Notes under the pieces: model-generated
What the model was told of the DNA's origin: nothing
What the model saw: the letters and a program-made list of their open reading frames with translations, nothing else
Database searches by the model: none
Program-made: the position numbers and the translations under genes
Source: Deroplatys truncata
Taxonomy: Eukaryota; Arthropoda; Insecta; Mantodea; Mantidae
Assembly (NCBI GenBank): GCA_030765065.1
Contig: CM060987.1
Coordinates: forward strand, 73,356,557-73,420,556
DNA: 64,000 nt
Direction of reading: 5' to 3'
Shown here: piece by piece, positions 11,655 to 23,156 of the stretch
How positions within the stretch are numbered: position 1 is the stretch's first letter
Layout: every line of letters begins with the position of its first letter

Positions 11655-12108
11655 AATTATCGTGTTGCATTCACATGACTTTCTCTATTCACTGTTCTAC
11701 AAACTATTCTTACAGGAAAACATTATGATGTGTTGCATTCACATGACTTTCTCTATTCACCCTTCTACAAACTATTCCTACAGGAAAACATTATGATGTG
11801 TTGCATTCAATGACTTTCTCTACTCACTCTTCTACAAACTATTCTTACAGGAAAACATTATAATGTGTTGCTTTCTCATGACTTTCTCTATTCACTCTTT
11901 TACAAACTATTCCTACGGGAAAACATTATAATGTGTTGCATTCACATGACTTTCGCTACTCACTCTTCTACAGACTATTCTATTATGTGTTGCATTCACA
12001 TGACTTTCTCTACTCACCCTTCTACAAACTATTCTTACAGGAACACATTATAATGTGTTGCTTTCTCATGACTTTCTCTATTCACTCTTCTACAAACTAT
12101 TTTTGCAA
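11655..12108 (+). repeat. Minisatellite array 2: ~7 monomers of the CTTTCTCT 5' end
   Basis: About seven direct monomers of ~68 bp, each TGTGTTGCATTCACATGACT followed by TTCTACAAACTATTCTTACA and GGAAAACATTATRA. One monomer is shortened by about 14 bp. Monomers agree more closely with each other than those of array 1, suggesting more recent amplification. Two monomers share a TTGCTTTCTCATG variant and two share a CACCCTTCTAC variant, so multi-unit duplication is possible. The array precedes the next element copy. Confidence 0.9.
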
Positions 12109-12294
12109 AAGTCTGTTCTTCTATCTACTTGCTGCTACTTTCATTGCACATTAATATACATTCGTGTAAGTATAAGAAGGATACAGTTGGCTAAACCGAG
12201 AATCGGAGTTTTAAAAGCGTATCTCTGCGTGGTGACTTTGAAATTCGGTGTTCTTCGTGTGGAACGAACTAATAGGGACTTAAAACTTAAAAAT

Positions 12295-13245
12295 TCTGAT
12301 GGTAACATTCACATACATGTGTCTACTCATCGATTATTTTTATATAACATCTAGAAGCTATTGTTACGAAAGCTTATGTTTGTATCTACTTCATGTTAAT
12401 TGCTATAAACCGCTGCAGAAATAGTTGCATTACACCTTGTGGGTACAAGAGGAATGTAGGAAACCGAATCGATAGTCTTATGTTTAAATGTGGGCTGCTA
12501 TGTGATGATGTAATTAAATCAAATCCACATTCAGAAGGGGAACTTTTTTCTCCTTCTTAAATTTTTTTTGATGAGAAGTTAGTTAATACTCAAAGGGTGT
12601 ATATGCAATTATTTTTTATTAAAAGGGGATTATAATCGGGTTATTTCACATTATTAATGTTGTAATGTAAAACCTGGAAGTTCCATACATTTTCCATGAC
12701 ATCGCATGAAGCAACCGATTAGCCACAGCACGATCATAAAACGGCAATGTGTTGACGAATTCTAACCAATAATGGTGGATAAAGAATAAGATTAGTTCTC
12801 GGTCTTATGGGATATCTCGGAAAGATTGATTCCACAAAAAGACTATTTGAAATAAATGTTGTTTAAAGAGTTTTGCGTTTCTTTGTAACACTTAACATTT
12901 GAGAGTTAAATAAAAGTATAGAAATTCGTTATAGGTTTTTTCTTAGAAAATCAAAAGTTTCGAAAGACTTTTCATGCAAGGGTAGTTTGGGCTGGAGGGG
13001 TTTTCTTGAAAATCTTCGTCGTATCTTTGGAAGATACTGGACTTATACCAAGTTTGGTATTTATGCTACATTTTGTTTGAGCTATGCTGTTCAAACACAC
13101 ACAAAAACACAAAGGTAGCCAGGCCGACATACATACACACGCGCGTGCGCACGTTTTCTAAAAATACGTCTTTAGATTTAAGGCACAAACATGTATTTCC
13201 AGTGAAATATCGACATCGAACATAGTAAAATAGTAAAATGGTTAA
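12295..13245 (+). mobile_element. CTTTCTCT-family element, diverged, 3' end missing
   Basis: It begins AAATTCTGATGGTAACATTC, a decayed family start. It contains GGGATATCTCGGAAAGATTG, GGTTTTCTTGAAAATCTTCG, TACCAAGTTTGGTATTTATG and CATGTATTTCCAGTGAAATA, then breaks off before the terminal hairpin. A CGCGCGTGCGCACG tract sits at the usual microsatellite position. Several internal indels make it the most diverged long copy. Confidence 0.75.
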
Positions 13246-13261
13246 ATTCGTAAGTTTTGAG

Positions 13262-13602
13262 AAGTTTTGTGCTTTAACGAAATCTACATTATAAATCAAT
13301 TACAAAGAAGTAACTCAGAATGAAGAGGACCTCACAACCTATTCCTACAAAATCCAGATATATATTTTATTTGCCATGTAAATATTTTATTCATATGGTA
13401 TTTTAATCAAAATCGTTAGAACCATTTTTGGGAAAATAAAAAAACAACAAAATTTGTCCATGTAAAGCCTAGTTTTGGGTGGGAGATCTTGAAAATCTTC
13501 GTGTCGCATCCTTGGAGGACCCTGAGCATAATTAATACCAAGTTTGGTATTTAACTGGATTTCGTTTTAGAGCTATGTTTTTCACAGCCTCACCTGCGCG
13601 CG

Positions 13603-13637
<35 letters not shown>

Positions 13638-13895
13638 GCTTTTCTAAAAATGCTTCTTTTGGATTCAGGGGACTCAAAATTTGTAGTTCCCGTGAAATGT
13701 AAGCATGAAATTTTAGAGTGGAATGCTTTATTTTCTCTACTTACTACAGAGAAGCAAAACATGATTTTGGGGGGAATCAGATGACCTCAAAACGTCTATT
13801 TCCAGTGAAATCTCCATAACCAATTTTTGGGTGGAACACATTAATTCCTCTACTTACTATAGGTACGTAGTAGAGAAAGTAAAAAACAAAACAGA
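13262..13895 (+). mobile_element. CTTTCTCT-family element, 5'-truncated, 3' end duplicated
   Basis: The copy enters the family in mid-element (AATGAAGAGGACCTCACAAC). It runs through TTGAAAATCTTCGTGTCGCA and a (CG)n(CA)n tract. It reaches the terminal TTTTCTCTACTTACTACAGA near 13733-13752. The last ~120 bp of the family are then repeated, ending in GTAGAGAAAGTAAAAA near 13889, giving two 3' ends in tandem. Confidence 0.8.
13595..13637. repeat. (CG)n(CA)n compound microsatellite
   Basis: Alternating CG for about 16 bp runs straight into alternating CA for about 26 bp, inside a CTTTCTCT copy. Alternating purine-pyrimidine sequence of this kind is the type known to favour left-handed DNA. Confidence 0.9.
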
Positions 13896-14194
13896 TTCGC
13901 TTTCTTTCGAATACGTTACACATAAACAAACTTTATCTTGGCAAGATTTAAACGTTCAAAGATGGCGTATGGTACAAAAAGTAATTTGCTACAACGTATG
14001 TAGGCATATGTTATAACAAGTACTACATTCTTCTGTGTAAATATTCGGTTTACGTGCTACAGTTTCCCAGTTTTATAAATTAAGTTTGGAACATAAATAG
14101 TATTACTTGTGATTTACGGAATATTCAAATTCTGGATATTATTCCTGATATTAACAGCTCAAACTTAAGGTATTTTAATGAAAATCATTAGTTA

Positions 14195-14280
14195 TTACTT
14201 TCTCTACGGGAAGTATTGCATTCCACCCAAAAGTTCAGTAGCAAGATTTCATCATTTACGATACGTAGTAGAGAAAGTAA
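14195..14280. mobile_element. 86-bp minimal derivative of the CTTTCTCT 3' terminus
   Basis: TTACTTTCTCTAC at 14195-14207 is mirrored exactly by GTAGAGAAAGTAA at 14268-14280. Between them lie TATTGCATTCCACCC and ACGATACGTA, both from the family's 3' end. The segment upstream of it (about 14165-14192, ATTTTAATGAAAATCATTAG) resembles an internal family block, so it may be a junction product and not an independent insertion. Confidence 0.6.
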
Positions 14281-14299
14281 AAAGATGCGTTTGCTCTTC

Positions 14300-15440
14300 G
14301 AATACTTTGAGAAAGTGATCATAAATCTGGGGATCTTGGAGGTCATATAATATCTTAATTCTCGTGATGACTTGATTCCCAAGGAGCGTGTACTGTTTCA
14401 CGTCCTTACTAAATCCACTCTAGCTGATTCACCTTCCCAATTGATGTTTATAAATGTCTCAACATGTTCCCCTATTTTGAGTGAGTGATGTAACAGAACC
14501 TGTAATTCTTCAAGTTGAAAACCATGAAAAATTAATTAATGCATGTTTCTTAAGGTATGAGTGTGCTATTAAGTGAATAAATATAATTTCTTCAGTTTAA
14601 ATGAATACAATCGCATGAGCCCAATCGGTCATGTAGACCTTTATGAATGATACACGGTATATTCATTAAAAGAAATAAAAAGAAATCAGCGGAAGACAGA
14701 AAGGGCCCAAGCGGGGAAGAGGGAAACATAATCGAGTATAATATCATAAATAAAACAATTTCAAAGAACAAACAACAGAAACCATTGCTGAATAATTATG
14801 CAGCTAACCCTTATTATATTACTTTTATTACCACGGCTTTTTTTATAAAAATATGTGTAGAGGTACCTCTGTCAGGGATTCAACTTATCAAATGCATATC
14901 TGTCTGTTATTTTCATTTTAAGCAACGTTTCTGCCGATTCTGCAACAAAGTTTCTTGTTTCCTTTTTATTTATTTATTTATTTATTCAGTTAGCCCTCTG
15001 ACTTTTCAGAACATGCATATTTTATTTATCTAAAATCAAAAAGTCACGCACCATCTAATATTTTCATAAAATTAGTTTCACATTCACTGAATATTTATGT
15101 AGATCTAGACTCCCGTCGCATCTTATTATTAAAAGTAAAGGAATTAAATAATGCCCCTGTATATAATTTCTTGCCTATCAATAAGTTAGTACAACGATCA
15201 TAAGTTGGAAGGCGACGGTCATTATTACTCTACGCTGGCTTGATGATTCACCTTTTAATAACTCAACATCATTATTAACAAACTAATAAACAAACATAGT
15301 GGTATATAAAAAAATAAAACTACGAGACTTTTATTTTAATTATCTTTTAAAGAAGGAACGATTATTCTCTCCCTCTTTGGTGTCCTAAAGTTTAAGGGTT
15401 CGTACGCATTTCCGTACGAAAAGAGCCGTACTTAAGAGCA
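14300..15440. other. No gene recognised
   Basis: A 128-codon ORF at 14647-15033 (+) reads through an (ATTT)n tract near 14968-14990. Its translation turns into a low-complexity run of F, L, I and Y, and it has no motif I recognise. I treat it as chance. The rest is AT-rich and unremarkable. Confidence 0.4.
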
Positions 15441-15445
15441 TTAAA

Positions 15446-16153
15446 GAAAATCTGATGCGTTAATTTCATATGACTTTCTCTTCGCTTATTACTGGGTATA
15501 CAAAATATTTTTATGAAAGCTATTTTCCTGTCTTCTTCATTTTAATGGAGATAAAACTTTTCAGGAATAGCTGCATTACACATTTTGTTATAGATACAAA
15601 GGGAATCGCGATATTAAAATATTTAAGAACTGAACGCTACATGCTGGCCTTAAAATTCCATGCTCTTTGAATGCAATCGCGAGAAACAACCGAATATCGA
15701 AAGGACTTGAAAAGAGTAACGAAGTATTGAACAATTCGAACCATTCATAACGGATATCTCGGAAATTACTGATGCCACAAAAAAGTTATTTGAACTAAAT
15801 TGTGTGTTTTAAAGAGCTCTACAGTTCTGTGTGGTACCTTTCTTTACCAGTTATACAAGATAACGCAAAATTGCTTCCGGATGAAGTGGAATTCAGTGTA
15901 TTCCCCGAAAATGCAATACATACACTTTATTTCTAATGTAAGTATTTTTAATATATGGTATTTTAATCAAAATCGTTAGAGTCAGTTTGGTATTTATCCT
16001 GTTTGTTTTTAGTTACGCTGTTCACAGACACACACATGGGCCTTTTTTTTCTAAAAATGCATTTTTGGATACAGTGTGTCTCAAAACATGTATTTCCGGT
16101 GAAATCTCGGAATTCAATATCTTATTTGTCTACTACGGTAGAGAAAATAAAAA
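15446..16153 (+). mobile_element. CTTTCTCT-family element, with a short internal deletion
   Basis: It starts GAAAATCTGATGCGTTAATT and ends with a terminal hairpin, CTACTACGGTAGAGAAAATA. The central blocks ACGGATATCTCGGAAATTAC and CTTCCGGATGAAG are present. The stretch that normally carries the CTTCGTGTCGCATC block is missing: the sequence jumps from ATCAAAATCGTTAGAG straight to GTTTGGTATTTATCC. Confidence 0.85.
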
Positions 16154-16159
16154 TGAATG

Positions 16160-16990
16160 CATATGCTAATTAAATAGGATAATATTATATCACATGTTCT
16201 AATAGAATTTATTTAACTCTCTTCTTTCGCAATCCCTTGCCAGTAACGCCCAACATGCCCATAATCCTCTGATCTGTGCGGCAAAGGATGACAGTAAAAC
16301 ACTGTATTAATTCTGGTGTTGAATATTTGATAGCACATACAATTTCCCTGAGTGTATTCTTCTCCATTTAATAAGGTGATTTCTCTACTACAAAATCAAC
16401 CCTTTCCTTTAATATACACCTTGAAAACTTGCCCTTACAATTACAATGAAGAGTTTTGGTAGTATTGCACATTGTAAAGGAGCGAAAAGGCTTGGTTTTG
16501 TTTACGTTTCCTGATAGCTATTAGAGTGCCTGTTAGTCGGCACTCCAAGCATTAGGATTCCTCAACTCTGCTGTTTAGTCTGCTGATGCTTCCACATGTA
16601 TGGGAAAAAGATCAATTACTGGGAAGGCGTACATTGTTCATTTTGTTTGTGTATCTACACTGTGAAAATTGGCATTGCTTATTTTGCAACCCTCATAAAA
16701 AATCCTTTCATTCTCTCTCTTAATAATGCGGAATTAATTTTGCAGGAATATCGCCCAGTAGGTAATTAAAATATTTTTTTTAGTTTCAATCGCCAAAATG
16801 AGGTGTTAATATTCTGTTTCTGTCAGAAAGCAGTGTTAATATTTAATTTGATTAAACATGCATATGTAAACCATTACCTGAGTGGCACAGTTTGGAAGAG
16901 TACCTCACCCGAGCTTTTGTTTAACGTGAGCATTGCAATGGCAGGTTATCAGGTCGTTTTGTTCTGTATATAGACACCCTCCCCTGCAAC
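16160..16990. other. No gene recognised
   Basis: Mixed-composition sequence without a usable ORF, RNA-like fold or in-window repeat. Confidence 0.4.
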
Positions 16991-16999
16991 CTGTATGAC

Positions 17000-17526
17000 G
17001 AGATTGTCTGCTAACACATATACATGTCGACATCCACCTTGATCCGTCCGGATCCTAATCCCACGTATTTCCTCATTCCAGTACCCCTTACCCCAAAATC
17101 ACCCTTATTTTTTTCTCTTCTTTCTTTTTTGCATTTCCCACACCTCCTCTCATTTCTCCCACCCAGTTGATAATTTCCCTCCCTCCAACTTCCCCTTTTC
17201 GGGCTGGCTGCTTGGTTGGTTGGATCAATCGGTGTGTTCGTGACGTAGTTTCCGGGCGGGTCTGTCGAGGAAAGGAAGGTCGATATATCTAGGGGTAGGG
17301 CAGTGTAGGTACAGTGGCTCGCTCTGTCAGGCAAACCTGCGAGGGGCGAGTGTGAGTGTGGATGTATGTGTGGTGTGTGCCCCCTCCTCGTGCCGTGTAG
17401 CCCCCCTTCCCTTCTGGATTTGCCGGCTACGGGTTCCCGCCATACTATACCAAGGGGGGACGTTCGAGGTGCAGTTTGAAGCAATGTGCGACCGGGGCGG
17501 AGCGGGTTGTTTCTTTTCGAAAAAGG
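17000..17526 (+). promoter_or_regulatory. GC-richer island, possible promoter and first exon
   Basis: This is the longest GC-richer stretch in the window, with many CpG dinucleotides at 17200-17520 and a GGGGCGGAGC box near 17494. An ATG at 17484 opens MCDRGGAGCFFSKK, which runs directly into a good splice donor, AAAAAG|GTAAGG, with the exon boundary at 17526. Start, short coding stretch and donor together fit a first exon whose gene continues far downstream. There is no homology evidence, and the overlapping 157-codon minus-strand ORF looks like low-complexity chance. Confidence 0.25.
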
Positions 17527-18460
17527 TAAGGAAAGTTTAGTGTGGGATTCGTCAGCTGGAAAAAACTTTGGTGAATATTTCTGTGCAGCCTACTGTGAAG
17601 TGATTGTGACAGAAGATAAAATACAGTTTCCCCCAAAAGCGGCATTTTTTTGCTTATTATTTGGTGGAAGCAGTGCCCTGGAAGAGTGGATATGTTCCAT
17701 TAGTGTGAAACCATATAGTGAGATTTGTGAATGTAGTGTAAGAGGGCGCCTGTGTGTAGTGGTGTGGCTGGATGGATGTTAGCTGTTAGGTCATTCAACT
17801 TTGTACTCAACGTACTATATTCACAGGCTCTCGCTTTACAACCCCCCACCAATCCAGCCCACAGACGTTCAACAGTACACCCTGGTGGCAGTCCGAGAGA
17901 AACTAGCGTATTTTTAGTACCCGATCTGGCCGCAATGGAGCGTTTTGCACATTGTCGAAATAATGAAACAAAATACCGTAAAATATATGTGCGCTTATCC
18001 ATTTAAATGAGGGATTGTTTAATTCTGGAGAATTAATTAGTAGATGATTTATTATTATGACGATACTATGTGGAACACTTAAAATTGGAGAAATAAATTT
18101 TGCAATGTCTTGACCCACGATATTAGCCGTATTGCCCAATTGCAACCTTTTGAATAGATCAATGGTAGTCATTGCCTTGAAAACCAATTTAGGTTACACT
18201 AATTTTTTTCTGGAGTATCCAATAAAGTAGCTCTAATTAGCTGTAACATTTCAGCTCTCTAAGGAGCAAAGACCTAGGCGAATTCTCTCAAATTCTCCTG
18301 CTTACAGCGGTTCACTGTGAATAAGTTGTTTTTGACGTAGGAGATATCTATAAGAATGGTTCAAGGATGATATTGATTCCTTGCGTTCATTGGCCTTTAT
18401 TTATTAATTCAGTTAGATCCACAGGTAGGGTATTTCTGAATGAAGTACAAGAACGTATGT
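17527..18460. other. No gene recognised downstream of the GC-rich island
   Basis: Several short ORFs of about 85-100 codons overlap on both strands at 17486-18187, with no recognisable domains. If the island is a first exon, this would be intron. Confidence 0.35.
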
Positions 18461-18465
18461 TTTAA

Positions 18466-18544
<79 letters not shown>
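18466..18544. repeat. (ATT)n microsatellite
   Basis: A nearly pure ATT trinucleotide tract of about 79 bp. Confidence 0.95.
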
Positions 18545-18733
18545 GGAAGTTGTATTTAGAGACCATTAAAACCTTTCATGTGTAAGTGAACTAATTTTCA
18601 CGTAACATGATCATATGCAAACACTTAATGTGATTTTATTCAAAATTTAAATAAAAATGTTGCTTCATAGCTTTCATTAATACATTCTTAATATATCAAT
18701 ATAAAGTACATTTTGGCAACAGATATTGAAGTT

Positions 18734-18980
18734 TACAAGAATCTCAGGAGCTCTAATACCACTTATAGTATTATTGAAACAACTAGTAACATTATCCGAC
18801 CGAGAACTTGAGCAATTCGACTAGCAGATAATGTAATTGCCGGCCTCCTTTTAATAACACTATTAGGAAATGGTAGAAAAACAATACCATTACCTCCCTT
18901 GCCTTTATTATTCATTAGAAAATTTTGCTATTAATCTTACCTATTCTCACACATTTTAACTAATTTATTCTATACAGCTC
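18734..18980 (+). pseudogene. atp6: Nuclear mitochondrial insertion: fragment of atp6
   Basis: Translated with the invertebrate mitochondrial code, it reads ALMPLMV and then, after a one-base frame change, IETTSNIIRPRT, AIRLADNVIAGLLL and MTLLGNG. This matches the most conserved part of insect mitochondrial ATP synthase subunit 6 (family pattern [20 protein letters not shown]). Beyond about 18890 the match weakens; a LEN.AIN stretch may be the decayed C-terminal LESAVAI region. The frameshift, a TGA codon and the small size (about 250 bp) in nuclear repeat-rich DNA mark it as a NUMT and not a gene. In mitochondria the protein forms the proton channel of ATP synthase. Confidence 0.82.
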
Positions 18981-18989
18981 AAATTAATC

Positions 18990-21960
18990 CATTGGATTTT
19001 AAAATTTCATTTTAGGAAAATTATTGGGAAAATAACTTAATATATTTAGTCTGTTAAAAGGTGGAAATAAACATAACGCCGTCTTTTTTTCCTAAACGGG
19101 TCTCATAATTTAAGGAGATTTTATTGATGAAATTAATAATTGAATTTCTATAGTACAGAATTCCTATTCATTTCCGTATTAAATGACTTTTACATTTATC
19201 CTATAAACACAACTATTTATTAGAATAAATTTAAAGCCTACAAATTATTCGACTATGACAATTTCTTAGCATGACATTTTTAAAATTCTAATAGGAGATG
19301 AAAAAGAGAACTGTTGGTTTCTCAGTTGTGCTGGTATGATTTTTATTAACATACCTAGTAGCTGATATACTGACACTTGGGCTAAACAGTGTGCGACAGA
19401 TAAGGAATTCTAAAGTGATATTAGGTGATACCTACGATGTTCATGTGTGGGATTCATGCTGGCATTATTTCAAAACCTGGAACTGAATTACTCGTTAATT
19501 CTGAAATTTGATTAGCATTCTTAAATATATGCGTAATTATAAATTAATTGAGTTAACTAATAATTCTCATCTACAAAAAAATTCCGTGTAATTCTTCTGT
19601 GTCAAAGAAGCGTAACATCTTTATAATTAAATATTTTAATTAATAGTCTTGAAATTATGTTATATTAGTTCTACAGGATGTGCAATAAATAGTTTGAGAT
19701 ACGAGTGCGATACCAACATACTATTAAAAAGTAAACAAATAAAAATAGTTTACTGTCGTATTCGTTCTAGGTACCTTGCAGTTTCATTGTAGTTTGTCTT
19801 TAGAAATCCTTTGTTGTTTAAGTGACTGCAATACTTTAACATCAGTATGAAATTTAATGATTATAGTCCTGTTTCAGGAATTCTTTAAGCTTGTGTTTTA
19901 TGTATATGAGCAAAAAAAAAAAAAAATAATAATGATGAAAAGCACCTGTTAGTAGGCGGGCTTCGAAACCGCAACCTGTTGAAGTGCTTCCGTTGCACGA
20001 GGGTTGAGAGCGTTGTTCGGATATTACTCCAAGCAAACTGTATAGTGGTTCATTATTCTTCTGTTAAAGATTAATTGTTGTTTAGTTGCTGGATAACAAT
20101 TTGTTATTTTTACTCTATAGGTCACACAATATTTTAGACCTGATCATTAATTTCAAATAGTTTGAGTTTTACAGTGAACTTTGTTTCATTCCTTTTATGT
20201 TTATTTCTTAGTATCAATATTTCTGGTTGTTTTCATTTATTATTCAATTTCTCGTTTTCTCTCTTTTGTGGTAATTAAATATTTTGTACCTCAACTTAGC
20301 GTATGCTAGATTTATTTGTTTGATATGTTAAACAATTAAGATAAAGATCTTATTAAGGAAGTAGAATTTTTAAACAAAGCAGTCATTTACATTTACAATC
20401 CTGCTTTGTATTTTTTTCGATATATTAAAATGCATTGTGCATCACGGTCACTGTTTCTCAAAATGTAATTCAATAATACTTTTATTATTGTCTTATTTGA
20501 TAAGATTTAAATGACTAAATGAATCTGGATCAAATACAATCTTTAATCTCATTCAACTACAATATTTATTTTCAGAGGCAGTTATTATACACTTTATTAT
20601 ATATCTTTATCAATTTTTCAATGTAAAATCATTCCCATTTTCAGATATTAATCATTAATCGTATATTTTTAATTATACTCGTAAAGTATATTCGTTAGCT
20701 CTTGCATGAATACAGTGAAAATGGCAAATAAATTCCAAGCAACCTTTTTAGCTCAAAGAATTCGAGACACTATCTCAGCTTCCACAGTTGACCTACATTG
20801 GAGGCAATAATATCCCAACGGACAAAGTCTTAATTGCACGACTTGAAGTTGTCACAATTTAAGGGAGAAATTAATTAAAGTTGTAGCAACTAATGAACTT
20901 TTTGGAACGACATTGTAGTTACATTGCAATAAACGTAGAAGTTCTGATCTACAGAAACAATTGTTATATACGCTGTTTACGATTTTTAACTTGAAAATGC
21001 ATTTTAGCTGTATACAATATTTAAAGGATTAGCTTTATTTGTTATTTCCTTTACTTTCAAAATATACAATTTCAAATACTACTGAAAGAACGTACACGTT
21101 GGATGGCTACTTCATATTAGATATCTTTTTGTCAACATAATTAAATGCAAATAATCTAGGTCAGATAATTCCGAGTATAAGCTGTTCTGAAGTCAGAATA
21201 ATTCAGTAATATAATTTCATTTTACTGCAATTTTAACATACACATATAGTCTTACACACAGCATAGTTGTTGTATATTTTATATATAGGTATATGCGTGA
21301 ATTGTGCTCAAATATTTAAGATTTTATTATTATATTTATTAAGTATTATTATATTTCAGTCGATCCTGCATATTAAGGAAATGTAGCATGGAACATTTCA
21401 TTATTTTATATTTAAGTGACTTCGAAAGTATTAACTATCCTATAGTATACAATTTTTATTGTTTACAAAAGGGTGATCCATACAAGTACATTTTTCTTGG
21501 GTGTTTTTTATTTCAGAAGCTAAAATTTTAAAACGTAGATATTATGTTTAAAATGTAAATATATTGAACACTAAAAACAGTGAAGCAAAGTGTTAAAATT
21601 TTTCCCAAAATATTGATACACGCAATTAGATGTTCTCAGCACATTCGAACTGGAGCTCATTAAATATAAAAAACTCAAGAGTTACTAAATGAAATGCATA
21701 AACAGTACTTATATGGACATGAAACAAAAGTTTATTTTTCAGATTTTCATATTCCATGCATGGGAAGTCTTAAATTGTGAGGAAAAAATGCTTTAAGTTT
21801 ACAAAACATGCATTTGTCAGTTTCTACATGTTCATTGTTGATGATAAGCAGTAAAAAAATAGATGTCGCTTTTAATAAACATGAAAAACAGCTATAAAAT
21901 GCCTAACCGAATATGTTGATAGGAATTCTTCTCCTTTAAATCGAAATAAATCAAGTTGTT
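18990..21960. other. No gene recognised; one possible SINE fragment
   Basis: AT-rich sequence. Apart from the tRNA-like fragment at 19912-20020 I see no coding, RNA or repeat feature. Confidence 0.4.
19912..20020 (-). repeat. Possible tRNA-derived SINE fragment
   Basis: On the minus strand, GGTTGCGGTTTCGAAGCCCG resembles a tRNA B box (GGTTCGANNCC) and is followed by a stretch ending in a long A/T-rich tail, here the A-run at about 19912-19926. The A box is poor and no second copy lies in the window. Confidence 0.35.
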
Positions 21961-21967
21961 TCCAGAT

Positions 21968-22730
21968 TACATAACTGAGAAAGTATCGCATTCCACCCAA
22001 AAATTTGATAGCGGAATGCCACCAGAAGTACATGTTTTGAGGCTCCCTGAATCCAAAAGAAGCAGTTTTAGAATAAGGTCCGCGCGCGCATACAGCATAA
22101 CTCAAAAACGAAATATTGGACACGTACCAAACCTCGTGTTTAAACTCAGTACCTTCCACAGATGTAACATGAAGATTCATAAGAAAAACATCCACCCCAA
22201 ACTATCCTTTACATAGAACACTTTTCTTATATTTATTTTTTTAAAAATCTCCATTAACGTTTTGATTAAAATATCGTATATTTAAATGACCAATTGTGTA
22301 TTTTAAATTTTTTGGGAATAGCTGCGAGGTCCTCTTCATTGTAAATCACTGTATTTTGTATGAGTGGTAAACAATAATCGATACACAAACATTTACTACA
22401 TAGTAAATATACATAACTTTAAAACACACAATTTATTTCAAACAACTTTTTATAGCATCGCTCATTTCTGAGAAATCAATTGCTATTGGTTTGAAACTTT
22501 CAAAACTCTTTATCATTTTTGAGGGGGTCGTCATTCAGTTGTTTCTCACGATGTACTGGAAAGAGTATGGAATTTCAAGGCCACCATATAGCGACTCGCT
22601 GTTAAACATTTGACTGTCGCTTCTGTCCTAAAACTATTTCTGCGAAAGTAGTCTATTAGAGAATAGTTTGTAGAAAACTATTAAAAAAATTAACAATAAT
22701 GGGGGAGAAAGTAATGTGAATGTGACATAA
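21968..22730 (-). mobile_element. CTTTCTCT-family element, first of a head-to-tail run
   Basis: It starts CTGAGAAAGTATCGCATTCC and ends GGAGAAAGTAATGTGAATGT. It carries the blocks CATGTTTTGAGGCTCCCTGA, GTAACATGAAGATTCATAAG and TTTGGGAATAGCTGCGAGGT in minus orientation. A CGCGCGCG tract occupies the usual microsatellite position. The next copy begins immediately after it. Confidence 0.85.
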
Positions 22731-23156
22731 GATTTTTGGAAAAACCTCCGTGTGTGTGTGAATAGCATAACCTCAAAAGGAAAAGTTGGATAAATACCAA
22801 ACTTGTGTTAAGTTTAATATCTTCCAAAATTACCACACGACGAATTTCAACAAAATTCCTCAATCCAAACTGCACTTTACATGAGAACTGTTTCGTTATT
22901 TGTTATTCTCTCAGAAATAGCTCCAACGATCTTATTTAAAACCCCTATTTTTTTAATATTTGTACCGCACAGAAAATGCATATCTTGAATTTTCTGCATG
23001 GAAACGCATCTTCATCGGAATGAATTTTACAGTACTTCAGTATAACTGGCAAACCATAACATACACGAAATTGTAGATCTCGTTAGAACTCAGTTTATGT
23101 CAATAAAAATTGTGGCAGTAACCATTTCCGAGATATTGCTTTGTTATTCGATTCAG
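22731..23156 (-). mobile_element. CTTTCTCT-family element, second in the run, both ends truncated
   Basis: It enters after the terminal hairpin (GATTTTTGGAAAAACCTCCG), contains GGATAAATACCAAACTTGTG, and breaks off after CATTTCCGAGATATTGCTTT, where the next copy begins. Confidence 0.8.

Noticed and set aside
10252-12354. Series of ORFs of about 60-100 codons with repeated SHDFLYS/FYKLFL peptides, and a CRISPR-like look of regular direct repeats
   Set aside because: The ORFs are translations of the ~67-bp minisatellite, and the repeats are contiguous without unique spacers. The setting is eukaryotic, so neither a protein family nor a CRISPR array is supported.
14647-15033. 128-codon ORF with a basic N-terminus
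   Set aside because: It passes through an (ATTT)n tract and ends in low-complexity F/I/L/Y; no motif and no splice context.
17011-17484. 157-codon minus-strand ORF
   Set aside because: It is antisense to a GC-rich island with low-complexity polypyrimidine sequence and has no recognisable domain. Stop codons are rarer here because of composition.
18700-19100. Possibility of a much larger mitochondrial insertion
   Set aside because: Only the atp6 stretch at about 18734-18980 is readable; flanks on both sides show no mitochondrial gene or tRNA that I can recognise.
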